Shown: positions 8,404 through 18,006 of the stretch, in pieces | Layout of the letters: every line of letters begins with the position of its first letter | Position numbering within the stretch: the first letter of the stretch is position 1 | From: Trachelipus rathkii | Taxonomy: Eukaryota; Arthropoda; Malacostraca; Isopoda; Trachelipodidae | DNA: 30,433 nt | NCBI GenBank assembly: GCA_015478945.1 | Contig: JABUQX010103311.1 | Coordinates: 1-30,433 of the forward strand | Direction of reading: 5' to 3' | Notes under the pieces: generated by a model | Database searches by the model: none | What the model was told of the DNA's origin: nothing | What the model saw: the letters and a program-made list of their open reading frames with translations, nothing else | Program-made: the position numbers and the translations under genes

Positions 8404-10869
8404 ATGACCAAGAAGACTTTAAAGAACGATAAAAAAGGTTCGAAGAAAAATAAAAAGTACGTTTATTCCCTTCCCTCGATAAACGATTTTCCACTTTCCG
8501 AGATACGCGTTACCGTTCACAACGATCACTGCCAGCGAAAATTGGTAAAATGCGATCCAAAAAAAAATCCATCAACCCAATGCTTGTCGTGCGTGGAATT
8601 CAGCGCTCGGTGCGTAAATGTTTCCGGTAACCCCTTAGTGCGCCTCGATTCTAAAGATTATCCCTCGAACCATTTTCCTCCCGACACCGGCGTTTGTCTC
8701 GTAAAAGAGAAGACGGACGGAAAATTAGAATTTTTTAATCGCTTCACGACTCGCGTCGTTCCGGGGACGGTGAGAAATTTTAATAACGATGTTTACGTAA
8801 CGAGCACAACCCTGTGCGTTAATAAAGATATAGTCGATAAATCCGTCGGAGGGCGAGAATGGAAGGAGAAGGATGATGAGGATGATGAGGAGGAAGAAGA
8901 AGAACGAGAAGACCCGATCACGTTGTACTCTAAAACTCCGATTCACAAGGCCCCGTGCGATAAAATTCGAGCCTGCTTTCCTCACGGCGTAATTCTTCAT
9001 CCCCGAACGGACCTCCCGGTCACGAGTGCCTCCGATATAGATTTCGACATATCGAATTCTAAAAAATTAAAATGCCTGTGCTCGGCCGGTTACCGGAACG
9101 AAATGCAAAAAAATGGGGCTCCGACGTGCGTGCGTAATAGGGAAATAAAGGAATGTTCCGTTAAATTGAGGAGAAAAAAGAAAAAAGAGCGCAATAGCGG
9201 TGTTGTTTTCGATTACGGTTTCGTCGGAAAAAATAAAAAAGAAGGCGAAGACGACGACAACGACGACGACAACGACAACGATTACGTTTGCGTATGCAAC
9301 CCCACTCTATCCGTGAACGTTAAAACAATCGTCGATAAACACTCGATCTCGGACGCCGGTAGAGCGAGTTCCGGCGACATTTTTTCTGAAGAACGTTCTT
9401 TCGATAAATCTTATTTGTTCAGCATCGAAAGATTTTTCGATTCCGCTTTACGGGGCCGAGATCATTGCCTTCCCGCGCCCGGAATAGAGTCGAAAAACGC
9501 GGCGTTCGGGTACTCGGTGATAACCGAGATGGGAGGCTTGCCCGACGATATCGGGGACGCCCTGGGCGGTCACTTGGTAAACTCGGCTTGCCTCAGAAAA
9601 GACGGAATCGACGAGCTCGGTCGCTACAGGAAGAATAGGATGTACGGCGGCGGCGTGGTTTCTTGCGCCGGAAGCGGCAGCGTATCGGCGTTCGTCGAAG
9701 ACGGTCCGGAATATCGGGGAGGGGACGTCATTAGAGAAGGGGGTTTCGCGCGCGCTCCGAACGCGTCGCTAAAAGTGGTCCCTTCGTCGAAATTTAGCTA
9801 CCCCGGTCTAGGGAAATCCTCGATGGAGCACTCCGTCGCTTTACTCTCGTCCGCGGGGAGGGTCTATCCCGGCGGCGTTCATATGCGCGACGGATCGATT
9901 AAGAGGAAGACTAATTTGAACGAAGAAAAGACGCTGGTGAAATTCAGGAACAAGGGTAAAGTCGACGCTGACGACTTGGACGAGTCGGAAAAGCACGATT
10001 TGTTTATGCAAAGAATGAACGACCCCGGCATCGTCGCTGGCGCATATTTAGTTCCCAGCGAGCACGATATGCACCGAACTAATTACGGCGTCGGTAACTC
10101 GGCTTCCGCTGCGGTAGCGTCGAAGTCGTCGGAGTCATCGATAGAAACGCGACCCCCCTTCAGTCGAACTTTTTTGACTTCGAATTCTATCAGAAGAGGC
10201 GCTTCCTTTTATCCCGTCGTGAACATTTTCAGGGGGCTCGTCGGCGGAGGACGGGTGCCCGCTAATTTAAAAAAGTTTTTTCCGACCATTTACGAATCTC
10301 AACATACGGACAATGAGTTGAAAAAATGTTTCGATTCAGATAGCACGATGCGAACTTTAGACGCTTTGGGGGGTTTGCTCCTCGAACCGACGACGATAGG
10401 AACGCGCGCGCCGAACGGCTGGAAAAGAAATTGGGTTTGCGAAGAACTTTCCGCGAATTCTCCGAAACTGACCGATTTTTACTCGAGCTCCTTACTAATG
10501 GACGGAATCTTTTCGCGCGCAGACTCGCTCGCGATTCTAATTCGCAACTACTTTAAGAACCGCGACACCCACCGCCCGAAAAACGTAGCTCGAAGAAAAA
10601 TCATCCCCATACCCGTACCGAGAATCGCGTTGGGTAAAAACGTGATTAGTAATTTCAATTCCCACACAACTGTGTTCGGTTTGCAGCAATACGACCTAGA
10701 TAACCCGGCGTCTATTCGCTACAATTTCGTAACCGGCGACCGGGGGAAAAAGCCCGACTTCGTGAAGCATGCATCAACTGATGAGCTCCGAAAACTTTCT
10801 GAAAGGCGCTTCCGTCTTGAATTACCCCCCGAGCAGCCCGGTTTCCTTTATCGAACACGTCGATTTTAG
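8404..10869 (+). CDS. ORF4 (5' part): cysteine-rich protein, tentative PIF-like envelope/entry factor
   Basis: 821 residues from an ATG at 8404. After a short basic start with no signal peptide, the first 300 residues hold fifteen cysteines: 43, 50, 60, 63, 70, 98, 138, 185, 191, 224, 226, 242, 251, 296 and 298. The C-x6-C-x9-C-x2-C-x6-C opening, the later CLC-x2-GY with a downstream Cys, and CVC recall the cysteine patterns of per os infectivity factors PIF-1/2/3 of nuclear arthropod viruses. This is a pattern resemblance, not a proven match. Two acidic inserts (about 156-170 and 281-293) interrupt the Cys domain. Residues 300-820 are mixed, with Arg and Gly. The final 30 or so codons are probably out of frame, because the coherent protein continues in another frame from about 10,769. 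It could instead be a nimavirus structural protein of another family. Confidence 0.75.
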   Translation: MTKKTLKNDKKGSKKNKKYVYSLPSINDFPLSEIRVTVHNDHCQRKLVKCDPKKNPSTQCLSCVEFSARCVNVSGNPLVRLDSKDYPSNHFPPDTGVCLVKEKTDGKLEFFNRFTTRVVPGTVRNFNNDVYVTSTTLCVNKDIVDKSVGGREWKEKDDEDDEEEEEEREDPITLYSKTPIHKAPCDKIRACFPHGVILHPRTDLPVTSASDIDFDISNSKKLKCLCSAGYRNEMQKNGAPTCVRNREIKECSVKLRRKKKKERNSGVVFDYGFVGKNKKEGEDDDNDDDNDNDYVCVCNPTLSVNVKTIVDKHSISDAGRASSGDIFSEERSFDKSYLFSIERFFDSALRGRDHCLPAPGIESKNAAFGYSVITEMGGLPDDIGDALGGHLVNSACLRKDGIDELGRYRKNRMYGGGVVSCAGSGSVSAFVEDGPEYRGGDVIREGGFARAPNASLKVVPSSKFSYPGLGKSSMEHSVALLSSAGRVYPGGVHMRDGSIKRKTNLNEEKTLVKFRNKGKVDADDLDESEKHDLFMQRMNDPGIVAGAYLVPSEHDMHRTNYGVGNSASAAVASKSSESSIETRPPFSRTFLTSNSIRRGASFYPVVNIFRGLVGGGRVPANLKKFFPTIYESQHTDNELKKCFDSDSTMRTLDALGGLLLEPTTIGTRAPNGWKRNWVCEELSANSPKLTDFYSSSLLMDGIFSRADSLAILIRNYFKNRDTHRPKNVARRKIIPIPVPRIALGKNVISNFNSHTTVFGLQQYDLDNPASIRYNFVTGDRGKKPDFVKHASTDELRKLSERRFRLELPPEQPGFLYRTRRF

Positions 10870-11296
10870 CAAAAGGCTAATGGGCGAGGACGCGCGAGCT
10901 CGCCTGAAGAAATTTTCCAATCAATACGCGCTGCTGGGGGATAGCGAAAATCGACTGACCGATTACACGGCCAAGAGGTACGCTTGGGAGAAGGTTAAAA
11001 AATCGTTGTGTCGGAAAGAATTCTCCGAAAGTAATTTCCGGGAATACGGCAAAAGCGTCTATCGACCGACCGTTCCGGCTTTAGAGTGCTATTTTCAAGC
11101 GATAAACCAAGCTAACCGCAAGTTCGCGAACGTCGACAACGAAGACGACGACGACGACAAGGGGCTCCTCCTTCATTTCTCCCAGCACAACAAAAAGCAC
11201 GTCCAGGTTTACCTAGGCCAGTATAAATACCTGAGCGAAGGCGACGGATGGTTGGGAGGAAATCTGAACCAATATCTGCCCGCCTTCTCTATATAG
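10769..11296 (+). CDS. ORF4 continuation in a shifted frame
   Basis: A 175-codon frame overlaps the end of the preceding frame by 101 bases. In this frame a stop at 10,763-10,765 lies just upstream, so the shift from the ORF4 frame falls between 10,763 and 10,869. Codon use (cga, cgc, tcg, aag) matches ORF4. The ATG at 10,769 is not a convincing gene start: no spacer or promoter precedes it. A one-base indel in one continuous gene, real or from sequencing, is the simplest reading. The frame ends at the edge of a corrupted stretch, so its stop at 11,294-11,296 is probably not the true C-terminus either. Function as for ORF4. Confidence 0.6.
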   Translation: MHQLMSSENFLKGASVLNYPPSSPVSFIEHVDFSKRLMGEDARARLKKFSNQYALLGDSENRLTDYTAKRYAWEKVKKSLCRKEFSESNFREYGKSVYRPTVPALECYFQAINQANRKFANVDNEDDDDDKGLLLHFSQHNKKHVQVYLGQYKYLSEGDGWLGGNLNQYLPAFSI

Positions 11297-11890
11297 CGGG
11301 GACAGACACCCGATCCGGTTAGATTCCTCACAGTAGGTTCGGGGGAAAGGACGGCGTTGTTTTTGTAACCGGAGCGAAGCGGGCGTGGTTAGAGTGGGTT
11401 TCAAGAAGACATCCCCACACGACGTTGCTACACCCACGCGAATATTTCTTATAGTCGCGTGTGACGGATTCACAGAATTCGCACGTCGCGAAAAGAAAAA
11501 TACCACCGAAAAGATCCCATCCACACAGTGCGGCGTACGTGACGAAAGATATTCGATTAAGCCAAAAACTATTTATTTTCGTTCTCGGTCTCTAAAAATA
11601 GTACGCTAGACTGTGGAGGCAATTTTAGAAGCTACCTTTTCTGGATTCGTCTTGCGGGATGGACACGAAGGGCACCCCTAAACCATAACTCCCGTTCGTA
11701 TTTCAAAAAACGGATCCGTGCACCGTTACGTGCCCCGAAGATTAATACGCCGCCTATTATAGATATTTAATGTCAACACCTGGTACATTCCCGCCTCGCT
11801 AATTGAGCATATAATTGTTTCGCTCCGTTCTCTTTCGGGGTAAATTAATAACGGGATTACGGGAAACTGCCCCTCGCCCCGAATTATTTT
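11297..11890 (+). pseudogene. Corrupted stretch, probably inside ORF4
   Basis: No coherent frame survives here. The sequence aligns in order with the reverse complement of about 18,060-18,740, sharing islands such as tagactgtgg, tctggatt, cggtgcaccg and cctcacaacac, but both arms carry many small differences. Because both are noisy, the underlying sequence cannot be read. It lies between two coding fragments in the same frame class, so it may be the middle of one gene rather than a spacer. Confidence 0.5.
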
Positions 11891-12445
11891 ATGGTTTCTC
11901 CTCACAACACCGAATCCATGAGCTACATGTGGGGGAGGCAATTGATCGACGAACCTTTGTCGGAACCCGACGCTAATAACGTAAATTCCAACGGTTTACC
12001 GAAACTCAGAGTGAACGACGATAAAAACCGCTTCGATTACCTCTACCCTAAATTATTATTAGGGTCGGGGGCCGAAGATTATTATCACGCGGAGGTTACT
12101 AGGTTTTTAGAATCGCTCTTAACCGTCATGCCGAGCACGATTTGCGCCAACGCGCAAAATTCTCGCGAAGATGGCGCTAAAGATATCGTAGCGCAATTCG
12201 GAACGCCGTACGCGATTCTTTGGAGCGGGTTCGATTACCTAAATAGAGAGTATGGCGAGAACGGAGGAAGGGGAACCTCCCGTTTGCCCCTCCCGCCCTT
12301 AAAATTCGTTCACAACTATCCGATTACGACGCTCTCGTTTTCGGGCTACGAATGCGGTCAAACGATAACGGAAGGTTCAGCATGCCATGGGTGGGTACTT
12401 GTGTCCGTACAGGCCGTGGCAAGAAGAAAACCAGAAGAATTATGA
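11891..12445 (+). pseudogene. ORF4 tail or downstream gene, left-arm copy, frameshifted
   Basis: Residues 1-162 are coherent: FDYLYPKLLL, an acidic-His segment, PSTICAN, GTPYAILWSG, and YPITTLSFSGYECG. The codons from about 11,990 are almost identical to the right-arm copy (17,168-18,006). At 12,376-12,377 an extra T relative to that copy throws the frame, so the last 20 or so residues are out of frame and end at a spurious stop. The ATG at 11,891 lies right at the boundary with corrupted sequence and may be internal. No domain recognised; two Cys and many aromatic residues suggest a folded virion protein. Confidence 0.6.
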
Positions 12446-13330
12446 ATAAAAAGATATATAAGTTTTATTCGCTCTACGGGGACGAATGACGACGCTTATA
12501 TTATATTCGACGTGGCAAGAACTGAAATTTCTTCGTGCTAATTAAATTGTGTATTACGATAACGATAATTTATTATGATAACGTTTAATCCGCGCGAGAA
12601 AATAAAAAAGCATCCTGAGAAAAAATCTGGTGACGTTCATAGTTGAGATCATGCTGAGACATTTTTACTGGGGCAGAATTGGTTTTTTAATATTTAACCA
12701 GAAACTGACAAAGACTGACAACCTACCACGAACGATTATTCGTATCAAAAAAACTATCATTTCTATTTTACCGATGGAATTAAGGTTCGCGTTCTCGTTA
12801 ATACCTGCATTCTTCAACCTTAACGAGCAGTTAATGTACGAATCAGGTCTAGATCTAGTCGACTACATAGCCGCATTATAGGGTGAAAAATGTAAAAAAT
12901 GTCGGTTTGGTAAATTTTAGTATAGATACTAGTTAGTTTTATTATTTTTTATTAATTTTTTGTAAATTTATACAAAACGTTAAAAGCGATTATAGATTTT
13001 TAAAATGATAATACAATTCTTTTCTTACATTTGTAAATTCTATTAATGCTTGAAACTTTAGCTCTTTCTTTCTTACGCTGCAGGTGCGATTTGTATAATA
13101 TCTTTGCAATCTGGCAGTTTTTGGCCTGCCCTTCAGTTAAAATTTTTACATTCTCCTATCGATAGGTAACACTTACGAGTAAAATTGTCATTTCTGTCGA
13201 CGTTGTAAATGTTTGCTGTGCGCTGAAATAGTTTTCCTCTGTTCTGCGATAACGAATATACCTTTAAAAAATTTATAGCCCGTATGAAAAATGTATATTT
13301 TTATATGCATATAATAATTTTTGCTACATA
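12446..13330 (+). pseudogene. Noisy copy of the ORF4 tail and of a convergent gene end
   Basis: This aligns with the reverse complement of about 16,880-17,550 with frequent one- to few-base insertions. Shared islands include cggggacgaa near 12,477, actagttagttttatt near 12,929, acatttgtaaat near 13,027, tgcctgccctt near 13,124, ctatcgat near 13,156 and atagttttcct near 13,227. The right-arm version is still open in both genes, whereas none of the frames survive here. Small frames such as 12,630-12,881 are chance products. Confidence 0.7.
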
Positions 13331-14112
13331 TTTGTATCATTTCGGAAGTTATAAATATATTAAATTTCAAAAAAAAACAAATATTTAGCGGATGTAAGAT
13401 TTGATAGCAAAGACTGTTTATAATTGATAAATTTAAATACTATACATTAGTAAAATATTTAAAATTTATAAATTCTAGTAATAAAATACTCTACAGCGAG
13501 TGATGATGTGATTTACATTAGTTGATTATATAGTTCAGTTCTAACTAAATTGAGTAATGTGTTCCTAAACCTTTCGCAGAATTTGATATGGTATATTCTC
13601 TTCTCTTACAATGCAATTGAAATCGTTAATTAATTTACAGTTAATGGACGATTTACTTAGCTTAATTATTAAGCCCGAAGCATTATTAATTATTTTTATT
13701 TATGCAAAATCATTTTTTATTTTAATTTTATCAATATTTCAATATTATATTTCAAGTGGAAAATATTTCCTAAGTTTTAGGATATTATTACACACAATTT
13801 TTCTAATAAATAGCACCGTTTGGCTGTAAAAAAGAATTATTAGTTAATATTAGCCAAATATAAATAATTTAATTTTTACGTGAAAATTATTAGAGTGCTA
13901 TGAATTAATCTCTGCTTAAAAATCATTCATTTAATTAAGTGAAATAAGAATCAAATAAGACTATTAAAGATGTTGATCTTTACCTATTGAATAGACGATG
14001 ATGTCGAGATTGAAGGAGGAAGAGTGATGACTTTATAGGCTAAAGGATAGAAAGGGCATTGTCAATCACAATACTCTACGATCTGCAGAATTTCTAATAA
14101 ATAATTCCACAA
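13331..14112. other. AT-rich noisy sequence, inner left arm
   Basis: No reading frame worth calling. The end of the block (about 13,990-14,110) aligns with the reverse complement of about 16,005-16,130, sharing gacgatgatgtcgag, gaaggagga and atttctaataaat. The start has only weak similarity to the reverse complement of about 16,740-16,850. The 72-codon frame at 13,611-13,829 is AT-driven and is not called. Confidence 0.45.
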
Positions 14113-14650
14113 TTGCCTGGAATAAGAAGATTGTACGTAATATATTACGCACCTTCGGGAATTTCTTATGAATATTTACGCAGAGAGTTCACTGAAATGC
14201 TCTCTCCGGATAAATACGAAAGTAGTGAATTAAATTATAGTCACACCGTGAATAGATTTATGTTAATGCTTTCTGTTGATAAAACTATACCCAGTTTCTT
14301 CGGTCCAAGTATCCTTGAGGCCCTAATTTATACTATTGGGAAGAAAACGAATAATGAAAAAATTTACAGTTTTTATAGATCGTATTGCTTCCCTAACACC
14401 TCGCTAATTTTTATAAAAGTGCATCCAGTTGCTTCAGCTTCCGCCCCCCCTTCTATATTCTCATTCGAACGCACTGCGGATGAGTGATCTTGAAACGAAG
14501 ATTACTCGGAATTAATCTAGTTTATCATAAAAATTAATTTCTATAAGATTATTCTGAGAAGATATTGGATCATACAGACGAACGTTTCAAGCCGTGATAG
14601 AATAATATATCGATTTAAGCGGCCACATTTAGGCCAGAAAATGTTGACAA
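14113..14650 (+). pseudogene. Fragment of an unidentified gene, inner left arm
   Basis: A 124-codon frame (14,113-14,487) opens with a TTG and a Pro-Gly-x-Arg-Arg start matching the right-arm version at about 16,005 read on the - strand. Beyond the first few residues the two readings diverge in frame, although the DNA stays alignable. The exact island cgatttaagcggccacattt at 14,611-14,630 pairs with 15,507-15,525 minus one base, which places this block about 450 bases from the centre of the inversion. Function unknown. Confidence 0.45.
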
Positions 14651-15480
14651 TGCTCTAAGGGACTGTGTTGTATCAGAAAATAAAATACATCAATTAAATT
14701 AGTAATGAGTGTTTTTATATAATTATATAATAATAATTATGGTTTTATTTTGATTTTTTCATTATTATTATAATTACTTATTATTATAGTTATTCTTTTT
14801 ATGTTAAATTTATTATCATTATTAAATATTTTGCGATTTAACCAACAAAAAAAAAAAAAAGAAAAATTAAATAAAATAAAAATTTAATGGAAAACAAAAA
14901 AAAAATAATTGTATAGTTGTAAATTAATTAAAAAAATAAGCAGAAGATTTTCTGCCTTATAAAATTCATACAAACAAGAAGAGAGAAAGAACAACAAAAA
15001 AAAAACAAAAAAAGGAAAAGAATAAAAACACAGAACAACAATAAATAATTGTGGTTATTTTTATTTGTCCTTTATAAAATAATCATGTATTATGATATTA
15101 ATCTCTAGAACTAATAAACATTCGATGGTCTAAGTCCCACATACCGAAAAAATAATTTAAAAGTACAAAACTGTATAAAAATTTTTTATAAGTGTAGTTA
15201 ATAAGGTTCGATGTTGATTTCGTTTCTTACACTCTACTATCTGAGACTTTACTTATTCTAGTATGCATTACTATAGCTTATTTTAAAGAAGAGAAAATAA
15301 AGATTTGTTTTAAACGCAAATATTCATAAATATATAGATAATTAGTATTAACTGAAAAAGAAAATACTTAAAATCATGGTAAGTATAAATAATGAAACAA
15401 CTGCTACACTAGCAGATATTTTCAATTTACACGTACATTATAAACACAAGTGAACAACAATAAATATTGTTTTTTCTGTT
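14651..15480. other. Centre of the inverted duplication, very AT-rich, no gene
   Basis: The symmetry point extrapolates to about 15,070 from the pair 14,825 with 15,324 and the pair at 14,611 with 15,525. The sequence is nearly all A and T with long A runs (about 14,847-14,860 and 15,000-15,015), and includes a purine-rich AAC/AAG stretch at about 14,976-15,030. No hairpin with clean arms can be read at the midpoint. No coding potential is seen. Confidence 0.5.
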
Positions 15481-16171
15481 ACCCCATTGACTTGCAATCT
15501 TCTGCCAAATGTGGCCGCTAAATCGATCTATTTCTCGCTTGAGACGTTCCGTAGATTGACCAAATACCTTGCATCTCAGGTAATTTAATCTTCTTAATAA
15601 TTGTATGGAGACTTAAAATCTCCCGAGTTTCGTTTAAAGAATCACTCATCCCGGTGCGTCGTATCCCGAACGAGATGATAAGATGTGGTGGGCCTGAATA
15701 CGTTTTCATGAAGAATATCTGGAGAGCCTTTTTTATAAATTGTTCTTATAAAGCGAGGTTGCGTCGGAGGAGAGCACTCCGTCTTTATAACGCAGTCTCA
15801 TTTTACTTTCATTTTCTCTTCCTAGAATAATGTGCCACCGGTCGCCTCTAGGCTGAGAACGGTTATGTTTAATCACGAAAGCATTACCACAAACCTCACG
15901 TGCCTAATTTGTTTCTCTTGTTTCCGGTAGGCATGACGACGTCTGCGATTATTTAGTAGTTCCGCAAGGTCGATATACGACATATATCTTCTTCTTCCAG
16001 GCATTTGATTCATTTATTAGAAATGTTCGCATTCGATATGAGATTGTTCTTGGAAGTGCCGCCTTTCGTCCGGTTTGAGCCGCATACAATCAATCCTTCA
16101 ATTCCTCCTTCATACTCGACATCATCGTCAATCCATAAAACATTTAGGTTCCGCTTGTAGTTAGTATTGAT
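15481..16171 (-). pseudogene. Fragment of an unidentified gene, inner right arm
   Basis: On the - strand an open stretch of about 53 codons (16,171 down to about 16,011) encodes an acidic IDDDVEYEGG segment and then a Gly/Asn/Lys-rich tail. Its TGA overlaps the start of a second frame, which opens with Met-Asn-Gln-Met-Pro-Gly and an Arg run and stays open for about 45 codons. The two are probably one gene split by a one-base shift. Further frames down to 15,518 are broken. The left-arm counterpart is 13,990-14,650. Product not recognised. Confidence 0.4.
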
Positions 16172-16854
16172 TCATTTTATGTGCTTTAATATGCTTTTTA
16201 ATGCAGATTCATAGCTGCGTTATTTTCCTGTTAAATATATTCTAAAAACTCTAATATGTATGAGTAATTTACTAATATTATTTTTTCACAACGGATGAAC
16301 TTCATTTTATGAAAATTAGGTTATAATCTCTAATATTTTAGAATGATTTGTGGCTGGAAATAAGAAACAAAGAACAATGATAAATTTTATAAAGAAGAAA
16401 GATGATTTCCTCACCAACCCATAAGAAGTGAAACACATAACTCTAAAACTTCTTCCCTGGGGGCTATATAGCGCTATTAAGATCGTTTTCAGTTGCTATT
16501 AATCTTTATATATATTACTGAATCATGCATTGAAGAGAAAGAGGATATCACTTCACAATCGGTCAGGGATAGTTTTAGAAAAAACATCCGTGAATTTATA
16601 ATTTAGAAAATCGTAACATCTGATTAAATCCCTAGATTAAGACACGGATTCTGCAAGCCAAGTCATCGGCGGGCAAGGTGAGTTATTTATCTAGAGTTAA
16701 GGTTTAGGGGAATATCGCAATCACATACATATAAGTAATATATTTACGCAATGAAATTAAGAGTTGTGTAAAAAAAATGCAATCCGCTGTAGAAGATTGT
16801 GTATTTTTGTTGAAATATGAAATATTATAGTGGATATATTAATAACCCTTTTGA
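16172..16854. other. AT-rich noisy sequence without a callable gene
   Basis: Both strands have stops in every frame. It should hold the 5' part of the + strand gene whose tail is at 16,855-17,115, but no frame survives. Similarity to the left arm (about 13,330-13,980) is weak. Confidence 0.4.
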
Positions 16855-17115
16855 AGGAATAACCTTAGAAATAAAAATAGTTACAAATCAATTCAGGAGC
16901 TACTGAATTTAAATTACGTTCCGCAGACGAGGAAAACTATTCGCCGCAACATTACACGCGCGATGACAATACTCGAAGATGTTACCATCGATAGGGAAGA
17001 AATTTTACGAAGGGCAGGCAAAACGCCACTCAAGATTTACAAACGCCGCAGCGAAGAAGAAAAGGCTAAATTTCGCAATTACATTTACAAATGTAGAAAG
17101 AAATTAGTATTTTAA
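16855..17115 (+). CDS. C-terminal fragment of a convergent gene, basic tail
   Basis: The frame is open from just after a TGA at 16,852-16,854 to a TAA at 17,113-17,115. The reliable part begins near 16,905; an internal ATG is at 16,963. The last 50 residues are charged: an acidic ILEDVTIDREE segment followed by a Lys/Arg-rich tail with two Tyr-Lys pairs. The codon pattern (cgc, gaa, aag) resembles the virus genes rather than the surrounding AT-rich sequence. It converges on the ORF4 tail, with 52 bases between stops, which supports it as a real gene end. The left-arm copy (about 12,960-13,250, - strand) is unreadable. Function unknown. Confidence 0.5.
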   Translation, partial: RNNLRNKNSYKSIQELLNLNYVPQTRKTIRRNITRAMTILEDVTIDREEILRRAGKTPLKIYKRRSEEEKAKFRNYIYKCRKKLVF

Positions 17116-17167
17116 ATCTATATCGCTTTAACGTTGTATAATTTACAAAAAATAATAAAAAATAAAA
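17116..17167. terminator. Convergent 3' spacer with AATAAA signals
   Basis: 52 bases separate the stops of a + strand and a - strand frame. AATAAA at 17,154-17,159 and 17,161-17,166 serves the + strand gene. No TTTATT for the - strand gene is visible in this spacer, so its signal must lie further inside the opposite gene. Confidence 0.5.
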
Positions 17168-18006
17168 CTAACTAGTTTCTTCTAAATCCACGCCGACATT
17201 TTTACTTTTTATCAAACCTAATGCGGCTAGAGGCTGTCTGACCTGACACGTCATCTGCCTCGTCGGTGGGAATGCGGAATACGAGAACCGACCATCCATC
17301 GGAAATGAAGATGTTTTCTTTCGATCGATATCGTCGTGGTGGTTGTCGTCTTTGTCCGTTTTCTGGAATAAACAACCTGCCCCGTAATGTCTCAGCAGAT
17401 CCACTATGACGTCACCTTTTTCGTGCTCTTTCTGGCGCATCGTTTCTAAAAATTCGTTATCGATCATTTCGCCGAAGAATTTCAGTTTGCCCCGAAATAT
17501 AAAAGCGTCGTCTTCGTCCCCGTGGGCGATTACCTTATTATTTTTTCCTTTCTTCTGGTTATCTTCTTGCCACGGCCTGTACGGACACAAGTACCCACCC
17601 ATGGCGTGCTGACCTTCCGCTATCGTTTGACCGCATTCGTAGCCCGAAAACGAGAGCGTCGTAATCGGATAGTTGTGAACGAATTTTAAGGGCGGGAGGG
17701 GCAAACGGGAGGTTCCCCTTCCTCCGTTCTCGCCATACTCTCTATTTAGGTAATCGAACCCGCTCCAAAGAATCGCGTACGGCGTTCCGAATTGCGCTAC
17801 GATATCTTTAGCGCCATCTTCGCGAGAATTTTGCGCGTTGGCGCAAATCGTGCTCGGCATGACGGTTAAGAGCGATTCTAAAAACCTAGTAACCTCCGCG
17901 TGATAATAATCTTCGGCCCCCGACCCTAATAATAATTTAGGGTAGAGGTAATCGAAGCGGTTTTTATTGTCGTTCACTCTAAGTTTCGGTAAACCGTTGG
18001 AATTTA
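17168..18006 (-). CDS. ORF4 tail or downstream gene, right-arm copy, with intact C-terminus
   Basis: The frame stays open from the clean-block edge near 18,006 to a TAG at 17,168-17,170. The GTG at 17,975-17,977 is the first start codon in it but is probably internal. The first two thirds match 11,990-12,375. Beyond the point where the left arm shifts frame, this copy keeps going: a Met-Gly-Gly-Tyr-Leu-Cys segment, a Lys-rich linker, an acidic DEDDAFIF segment, a helical Glu/Met-rich stretch, a Cys near YGAGC, and a Lys/Asp-rich end. It therefore shows the true C-terminus of this gene. It may be the end of ORF4 rather than a separate gene. Family not recognised. Confidence 0.6.

Larger units (their letters stand above)
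1680..14650 (+). repeat. Left arm of window-scale inverted duplication
   Basis: The reverse complement of this arm matches about 15,480-30,433 in collinear order. Anchor pairs read by eye: 1,997-2,006 with 30,016-30,025; 2,481-2,486 with 29,411-29,416 and flanks; an exact 18-base match of 3,560-3,577 with 28,096-28,113; ORF2 5,464-7,062 with 24,447-26,058; 9,791-9,804 with 20,764-20,777; 14,611-14,630 with 15,507-15,525 apart from one base. The sum of paired coordinates drifts from about 32,020 at the outside to about 30,136 at the centre, because the right arm holds more inserted bases. Sequence left of 1,680 has no partner because the window ends. Confidence 0.9.

Noticed and set aside
12630..12881. 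83-codon + strand frame
   Set aside because: It lies in a noisy copy of 17,168-17,550 and does not match the intact frame there.
14113..14487. 124-codon frame as a complete gene
   Set aside because: It opens with a TTG and its DNA aligns with the right arm, where the frame is different, so most of the peptide is not reliable.
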